From Rugalucina vietnamica (Eukaryota; Mollusca; Bivalvia; Lucinida; Lucinidae), in NCBI GenBank assembly GCA_964017185.1, contig OZ024872.1:60071817-60135816 (forward strand): 64,000 nucleotides of DNA, read 5' to 3'. Below the pieces are notes generated by a model, which saw nothing but the letters and a program-made list of their open reading frames with translations, was not told the origin of the DNA and made no database searches. Below are positions 58,131 to 64,000 of this stretch, piece by piece (the stretch's first letter is position 1; each line of letters starts with the position of its first letter). A program made the position numbers and the translations under genes.

Positions 58131-58743
58131 TTAGCTCACCTGAGCCGAAGGCTCACAGGTGAGCTTATAGTATACCCATGCTCCGGCGTCCGTCGTCTGT
58201 CGTCCGTCGTCCGTCCACGATTTCAAAGATCTTCTTCTCTGAAACCGCTGGGCCAATCAAAGCCAAACTTCATATGGAGCATCCTTAGGAAGGGGGGATG
58301 AAAGTTTGTATAAATGGTCCAGGTCACATGACCAAGATGGCGGCCATGGCTATAAATAGCAAAAACCTTTAAAAATCTTCTTCTCCAGAACCAGAAGGCC
58401 TATGATTTTGAAACTTGGCATGAAGCATCAGGCAATGGAGCTCTACAAAGTTTGTATAAATCATAACCCTGGGATGACCTTGACCTTTTTTACAGCAAGG
58501 TCAACTTAGGTTGTCCACACATTTAAATGGGGAAAATTGTTACAATGTCATTTGAAGGGCAAAACTTGCAGTAAATTGGCAAATGGACTGAATCTTTATG
58601 ATTTAAAAAAGAAATTGACTCCAGAGGTTGCTCTGACCCTGCCCTGGGGTTCTATACATGTATATTACCATTCTGGTCAAACAAGTTTATTGGTATATAT
58701 CTCAGGTCTCAGGTGAGCGTTTACAGGACCATTGGTCCTCTGG
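58131..58743 (+). mobile_element. F1 copy N (single unit)
   Basis: A compact complete copy: head TTAGCTCACCTGAGCC, CGTCCGTCGTC microsatellite, one unit, tail CTCAGGTGAGCG, GGACCATTGGTCC, CTCTGG. It shows the minimal form of the family, 613 bp. Confidence 0.9.
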
Positions 58744-59013
58744 TTATATAAAAACAAGAATAAGAGCAAAGCCATGTGCGATCATGCACATATTCAACTT
58801 GAACAAGAATAATACCGATTTGATATGCAATCATAAACCGGTCGCACAACAAGTGTTGCTGCTATAACATAGATGAAATGGTCAAGTTTTAGGGGTTTAA
58901 TGGATGTTTTGGAATGTAATTCGTACCGCAAGCGCTACAATCCCATTTCACTCACGTCGTCACCGCAAATGGCACGAAGGGAAGCATGTACGGACACCAA
59001 ATTCTTCACCACC

Positions 59014-59080
59014 GGCGCAGATCGAACCTAGGACCTCTAGCACCAGAGGTCAGTGTTCTTACCACTGAGGTATACCGCGC
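59014..59080 (-). repeat. tRNA-like sequence (probable SINE head or pseudo-tRNA)
   Basis: The minus strand reads GCGCGGTATACCTCAGTGG (A-box region), then CCTAGGTTCGATCTGCGCC (B box and acceptor side). The anticodon arm pairs imperfectly (CCTCT...AGAGG around a six-base loop), so it is unlikely to be a functional tRNA. Confidence 0.55.
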
Positions 59081-59206
59081 TTCAATCAGTATATCTAAAA
59101 TAAAATCTCAGTAAATTTCCGTTTTCGGGTTGTTGCTTTATTATAAAAAAAAAGGTTTAAATGGGACTATACTGCAATAGAGGAATTCTTCTCGTTAGGG
59201 GTAATA

Positions 59207-61305
59207 GACATTTACAGACTAAGACGGTGACGGTGACAGAGCTCGGACTCAAAAATATTTTTGTAAAATCAATTTATATAGGAAAAACAATTAATTTATT
59301 TGTTTGTAGGTGTGCGCATGTATAGGCAACAATTTGAAATGCTTTTTTCTTTTATCCTGAGTCGTTAGACGAACTAACAACACCCAACATTTGCATGAGC
59401 TTTGGCACTTTTTGTAATAAACTTATAAATGCCACTTGGTTTTCTCTTATGATTCCTGACAACGGACGTTTCCGTTGTCGGTGTCCGACGGCTCAAGCTG
59501 GCTCTCCTGTATTCAAGGGAGATTAAATCCCGGCACTTAAGCCCCGCTATGCCCCTGCTATCCCCGACCCTAAGGGGGCCAGGGATACAAACGACTGGTG
59601 CATTAAGCTATTTTGTCACTCGCATGCGAATTCCTCGCGACTGTTTAGCGAATTTAGTCGCGGCACTTTCACACGACATGCCACGATGCGAGTGTTGCAC
59701 GAGTGTCGTGAGAATTTTCACGTGTCGCGAACTAGTCGCGAACTGGTCGCGAAGGTTTTAAACATGTTTAAAAATTTTATGCGAATTTTTTAGCCAAAAA
59801 AATTTGCAAGACTGTCGTGCGAGTGTCGCACGACGTTCGTGCGAGTGTCGCGAACCTGTCGCCGCGAAATTTTAGCGAATTTACAATGCGATTTTCGCGA
59901 CACTCGTACGAATGTCGTGCGAGTGTCGCACGAGGGTTGCGCGACAGTCTTGAGACAATATGCGAAAAACTCGCGACTATTTGGCGAGAAAATTAAACTT
60001 AGCGACATTGGTACGAATGTCGTGCCATACTCGCACGAATGTCACGCGACTGTCGTACGAATTAAAAATGAAAATAAGATACATTCGCGGGAAAGTCGTG
60101 AGACACTCTCACGAATGTCGCACGACTGTCGTGCGACAGTCGCGTGACTATCGAGAGATATATTTTCAAAATCAGACTGAAGTTCGCGAATTTGTCGCAT
60201 AAATGTCTATTCAATGAGACTGTAACATGAAAATAATGTTTATATCGTTAATCTTTGTCGCGAAATATTCGCGAACTAGTCTCCGGTTGTGGCATTCCAG
60301 TTAGATAGGGGCTAATTTGCTGCAGCGAAAATGTTGCTTACAAAACTGTTGCTGACTTGACCGTTTTTACCGCCGAAAAATTTCTGCAAACTCAATCGAG
60401 CTGAATGAATCTTCATGTTCGTTTGCAGACAATATGGATCGTCAAACCAAGAATACCATCAGACTTTTCTACCAGCTTTGGTCCGACAACCCCCTCACAT
60501 CACACAGAATACTGTGCATATCCTTGCTTGCGTCGAACATTTGTGTGAACATGCGATAGCAGAACTTAAAGAATATGGGGCTGTTGTGACGGTATGAAGA
60601 CACCGTCGTAGGGCGTTGCCCCGCGTTGTGACGTTGTGCCAATATCACTACTGACAATCACGTGGTATCGTTTATATAAAAACGGATAAATGATCGGGTT
60701 ACACACACTACAATGAGAAAGCAGTTGATGTTAGATTTTCGAGTTTTCTCCTACAGCGTTTCTTCTACTGACGGATAGATAGGTGCAGGCAATACAGAAA
60801 TTGAACATTTATTGAAAGAAAATAACATAAGAAATCCCGGTTATTTCGTTTTCGCAAACACTTCAATGTTACTGTTTTGGAATTAGTATATAATCATGGT
60901 GCGGAAGTGTTTGCGAAAACGAAATGACCTGGATTCCTTATGTTACTTTCATTCAATAAATGCCCAATTTCCTCATTGCCTGCACCTATCTATCAGTCAA
61001 TTGAGTAAACGTTATACAGGGAAAAACTCGAATTTCTCATCTCAACTCTTGACAGAATTTCATTGTGCGTCACCCGATCATGTATTGATTATTTTAACAA
61101 TACAACGTGTTTTTCAGCTGTGAATATGTGCTGGCCTTGTGTGTGAAAGAAACAGATTGGTTTAATAATTTGAATTATGTAGGCCTACACATAAAATGTC
61201 ATTTCACTATTTAGTAAGTTTGGTTTTGAGACGACCCTGATTTATGGCTTGATTTCAACCGAAGTTCGAGCTCCGTGACCGTCACCGTCTTAATCCGTAA
61301 ATGTC
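59207..61305. mobile_element. 2.1-kb TIR/foldback transposon
   Basis: Inverted ends of about 45 bp, starting GACATTTAC and including TAAGACGGTGACGGT and GAGCTCG, are flanked by TAATA on both sides (59202-59206 and 61306-61310). Inside are a CG-rich block (59620-60280) made of GTGCGAGTGTCGCACGA-like words and a pair of inverted arms of about 200 bp (about 60690-60890 and 60895-61085; GATAGATAGGTGCAGGCAAT, TTTCGTTTTCGCAAACACTT). No transposase was found, and the superfamily is unknown. Confidence 0.7.
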
Positions 61306-61703
61306 TAATAGTGCCGATAGGGACAACCCATCTCTTTAGGGGCAACATAAACGAAAGGCCCAGTTTCTACACAAGTGACACCTATGAATTAATCTTGACA
61401 ACTTTAGTTTGCAAAACAAAATGGATAGGGGTATGGTTATATGTAGCAAAAGTGCATTTTAAACCATTTTATTGACCGAACTCCCTCACTTGCAACCACG
61501 AAATCTAATGACCCCGAAACACCACACCGGAGAAAGTGTATCGCAAGTAAGCTGTTGACGTTTGTGTGCCCGATTCATTCATTTCGGATGCAGAAATATA
61601 TACGTTTTGGAACTGTATTCTCCTTTTTGTATATGCGAAGCTGTACTACTGTGAAAAATATAAAACATGAAAGCTCACTTGGCTGTTGACATTCTCTCTG
61701 ATC
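61306..61703. other. Unassigned
   Basis: GTGCCGATAGGGACAACC at the left edge matches inverted sequence at 45713-45745. Nothing else is recognised. Confidence 0.35.
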
Positions 61704-61781
61704 TCGTGGCTCATGTCCGGAAGTTCCCGTGAGGATTCACTTTGCATAACCGCCCGGTTGCCCCTAACGACATTACCAGCC
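61704..61781. repeat. Inverted-repeat arm, partner at 44005-44082
   Basis: See partner: 24 perfect bases at the outer edge, then a diverged match including CTCATGTCCGGAAG. Confidence 0.65.
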
Positions 61782-62072
61782 GTGATAGAGCCTGGACGAA
61801 AATGTGCACAAGATTTTCATTTAGCCTAGTATGTGTTTGATCTTTAAATTTATAGAACAACTTTTCACTTTATAATTTAATCTATACATTTATAGATATT
61901 CTATAAATTTAAAGATACTCTGTAAATCAATGTATCTCCTCTAAATTGGAGTATCATATGATAATTTATGATTGTTAAGGGATAGGTTTGCTCATTTCAT
62001 CATAAAATCATGATGTGAGTACTCTAATATTAGAGTCATCTCTGGGAAGTAATGAGCAAATTTAACTAATGA
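61782..62072. other. AT-rich palindromic stretch
   Basis: Short inverted repeats built from TTTATAGA/TCTATAAA occur near 61840-61930. No other feature. Confidence 0.35.
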
Positions 62073-62592
62073 CATTACGAAAACCTGTTCATGCAATATA
62101 CACAGATGTTTTAAGTTGTAAAAACTGAAAATTTTCAGTAGAAGATTTTTTATATTTTTCTATTTTTTGCTCAAAGCAGAGACTGTGGGTACACGTTAGA
62201 ACCGCCTCAGTGAGGCGGTTCTAACGAGTACCCACAATCTATGTTTTGGAGCAAAAATGAGAAAAATAGGCATACCCCTGTATACCCCAGTTTTACTATA
62301 TGAGCCGCGACGTGAGAAAACCGGTCTTCGGGGTTTTCGACACGGTCTGACACAAACTGGCCTGTACATTCTCAGAAGAAAGCTAGAATCTTGAAATTTT
62401 GGGTATAAGTAGAGGAGGAGTTGTACTATCCGTGTAGCGAAAACAAAGGCGCTGATCAGCTTCGCAGTTACTGCGAAGCTGATCTGCACCTTTGTTTTCG
62501 AATAGGCAAAAATCTGTTTTTCTCATGGCGCGGCTCAATTATAAAAGTGGGGTTTAAGGGGGTATACATTGCACGGACATGTTTACATGATG
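62073..62592. mobile_element. Hairpin MITE family P, copy 4, interrupted by a family Q MITE
   Basis: Ends CATTACGAAAACCTG and the inverse of CATCATGTAAACATG; centre AGAACCGCCTCAGTGAGGCGGT. The stretch TTTTACTATA / ATAAAAGTGGGG, continuous in copy 1, is split by the Q element. Confidence 0.8.
62302..62536. mobile_element. MITE family Q, copy 3, nested in family P
   Basis: Ends GAGCCGCGACGTGAGAAAAC and the inverse of GAGCCGCGCCATGAGAAAAA. The core palindrome is CAAAGGCGCTGATCAGCTTC and its inverse. Flanks ATAT and AATT suggest a four-base duplication with a change. Confidence 0.8.
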
Positions 62593-62704
62593 GTATCATC
62601 AGATGCCCACAGTATGACCAGTATGTGGTCGGCTGACATGACCCAATGATCTCAGCATGAAGTTTCGCTTCAAAAAAAATTGTTACAGTCTTTAGGGACA
62701 TTGG

Positions 62705-62880
62705 CATGCGCGGATCCAGAGGGGGGGACCGGGGGTCCGGACCCCCCCTGGAATTTGAAAATTTTACCTAAAAAAAGGTAATTTTGGGATTTTTTGTGGG
62801 TTGGACCCCCCCTCGTCTGTGACCAAAAATTACCATTTTCGTTGGACCCCCTCTCATGAAAATTTCTGGATCCGCGCATG
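62705..62880. mobile_element. Short MITE with CATGCGCGGATCCAGA ends
   Basis: Perfect 16-bp inverted ends CATGCGCGGATCCAGA, with ATTGG duplicated on both sides (62700-62704 and 62881-62885). The interior is a foldback of G-rich and C-rich tracts. Length 176 bp. Confidence 0.85.
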
Positions 62881-62885
62881 ATTGG

Positions 62886-64000
62886 GAAGGCATAGTGGTA
62901 AAACATCAAGTTTCGAGAGTTGGGGATGGATTTCAAGTGGCACCAAGTTACCTTGACAAGACATTGATCCCTCTAGCCAGATGAGCTGCTATTTTCCCAA
63001 TAGGTGGCCACTCAGTTACCTAAACTAAACTAAAAATATGACAACATACATAAGGTGCAAACAACAGACAATATTTTTAACACCAAGACATAAAACAATA
63101 AGAACCACCACAGAAGTATCGCCTAGGAATGATCTGTAATATAAAATAACTGGTAGGCTTAAATTGATTTTACAGGTACCTAACTCAGCTTCTGCAGTGG
63201 TTCACAGGATTTAGTTAGTTGTTCGGCCCTCGTGGTTAATCTCTTACTAGTCAATGAATCATTAAGGACAAACAAATAAATCATGATAACCACCATAATG
63301 AAACAAAAACGAGGACTCGCAGATTGAGTAAGCTCCATTTGTTTTTGACATGTGTGAATAATTGTTGACTAGGTAGGACATTAAACCAATAACCTTCCTA
63401 TTCAGTCACGCTTTGATAAAAAATGAAGTTTTAATGGGGTTATGGGTCTAAATTTCATAATTACAAAAATAGAGTTTTGTTTGCAAGCTGATGATTGTTA
63501 TTACTAATGTTTGTGTTTAAATAGAGCGTTCAGTCAACAAAAACATGCAAAATCGTTTAAGTTTTAATATTTGCACTTTGAAATATTGTTAGGAAAACTT
63601 TTGGGAGGTACGTTTATAGCATTTCTATCAATGAAATCTTAAATTAACATATATACTTTATAAATAAAAGTTGTAAAAAGTGATGAGTTTCCAGTCTTGA
63701 ATCACTAAAATTAATATAAAAAGTCCAAACTGTATGTAACTTGATAAGTATAGTCTTGCAACAAATTTGTCTGATGTTCACCATGTAAAATTGAATTATT
63801 GTGGTCAAATATGCTTATTGTATGTTGAAGTGCATGTTTTGATGTTCATCAAGCATTTGAAAGTTGCAAGTTATTTTTTCACATACTTTGAAAATTTAGT
63901 AATATCCAAAAGCAATCACATTTATGTAGAACTAAGCCAATGACTACGTTAGTCTCCTTTCCAGAAATGAGCATTGTCTTTGAAAGTATGATGGTCACTA
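62886..64000. other. No recognisable feature
   Basis: AT-rich, possibly single-copy DNA. I see no gene, RNA gene or repeat here. Confidence 0.45.

Noticed and set aside
59014..59080. Functional tRNA gene
   Set aside because: A and B boxes are present but the anticodon arm does not fold with a seven-base loop and acceptor pairing is incomplete.

Overview
This window looks like repeat-rich non-coding DNA from a marine invertebrate, most likely a bivalve or other mollusc. That assignment is an inference from the repeat types (a tRNA-derived SINE with a GGGACGTTAAAC tail, a CR1-like LINE with a 2A peptide, and tandem-unit elements with hairpin ends); no taxon marker gene is present. I see no host protein-coding gene. 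Every long open frame belongs to a transposable element.

The dominant component is one family, called F1 here, with at least 13 copies. A copy starts TTAGCTCACCTGAGCC as a terminal hairpin. It continues with a CGTCCGTC microsatellite and one to five tandem units of about 460-500 bp. It ends with an inverted copy of its own head, a GGACCATTGGTCC hairpin and CTCTGG followed by T. Several copies sit in sites whose empty version is also in the window, and these show insertion without target duplication. Three other families (F2 32708-34065, F3 2480-6890, F4 55137-56607) share the same blueprint but not the same sequence, and end in hairpin plus TTCTAG followed by T. This matches the published description of non-autonomous Helentron/Helitron-like elements (HINEs).

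Layout. 1-9000: a TTAA-flanked MITE, then F3 inserted in an older repeat R. F3 carries a 3'-truncated LTR retrotransposon (LTR, primer-binding site, long gag). 9000-12750: two mariner-ended MITEs, an F5 fragment and a SINE. 12754-25306: F1 copies A to E with a LINE (14739-16225) between A and B. 25344-30259: F1 copy G (minus strand) invaded by F1 copy F, itself invaded by a hAT-type element with an 8-bp target duplication. 30420-35456: F5 units, then a second copy of repeat R holding F1 copy H, which holds F2. 36153-39054: F1 copy J with a Tigger/pogo derivative that keeps only a DNA-binding-domain ORF, and a second SINE. 40092-43216: a TTA-flanked transposon and hairpin MITEs. 44200-45460: a sixth family, F6.

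45866-57820 is the deepest nest. F1 copy K contains F1 copy L, which contains a near full-length CR1-like retrotransposon, whose ORF is split by F1 copy M. K also contains a 3.5-kb mariner-ended element that holds a hairpin MITE and F4. 57821-64000 has F1 copy N, a tRNA-like sequence, a 2.1-kb foldback transposon, two nested MITEs, and a final stretch where I recognise nothing. The elements do not form a pathway; the history that can be read is the order of insertions.
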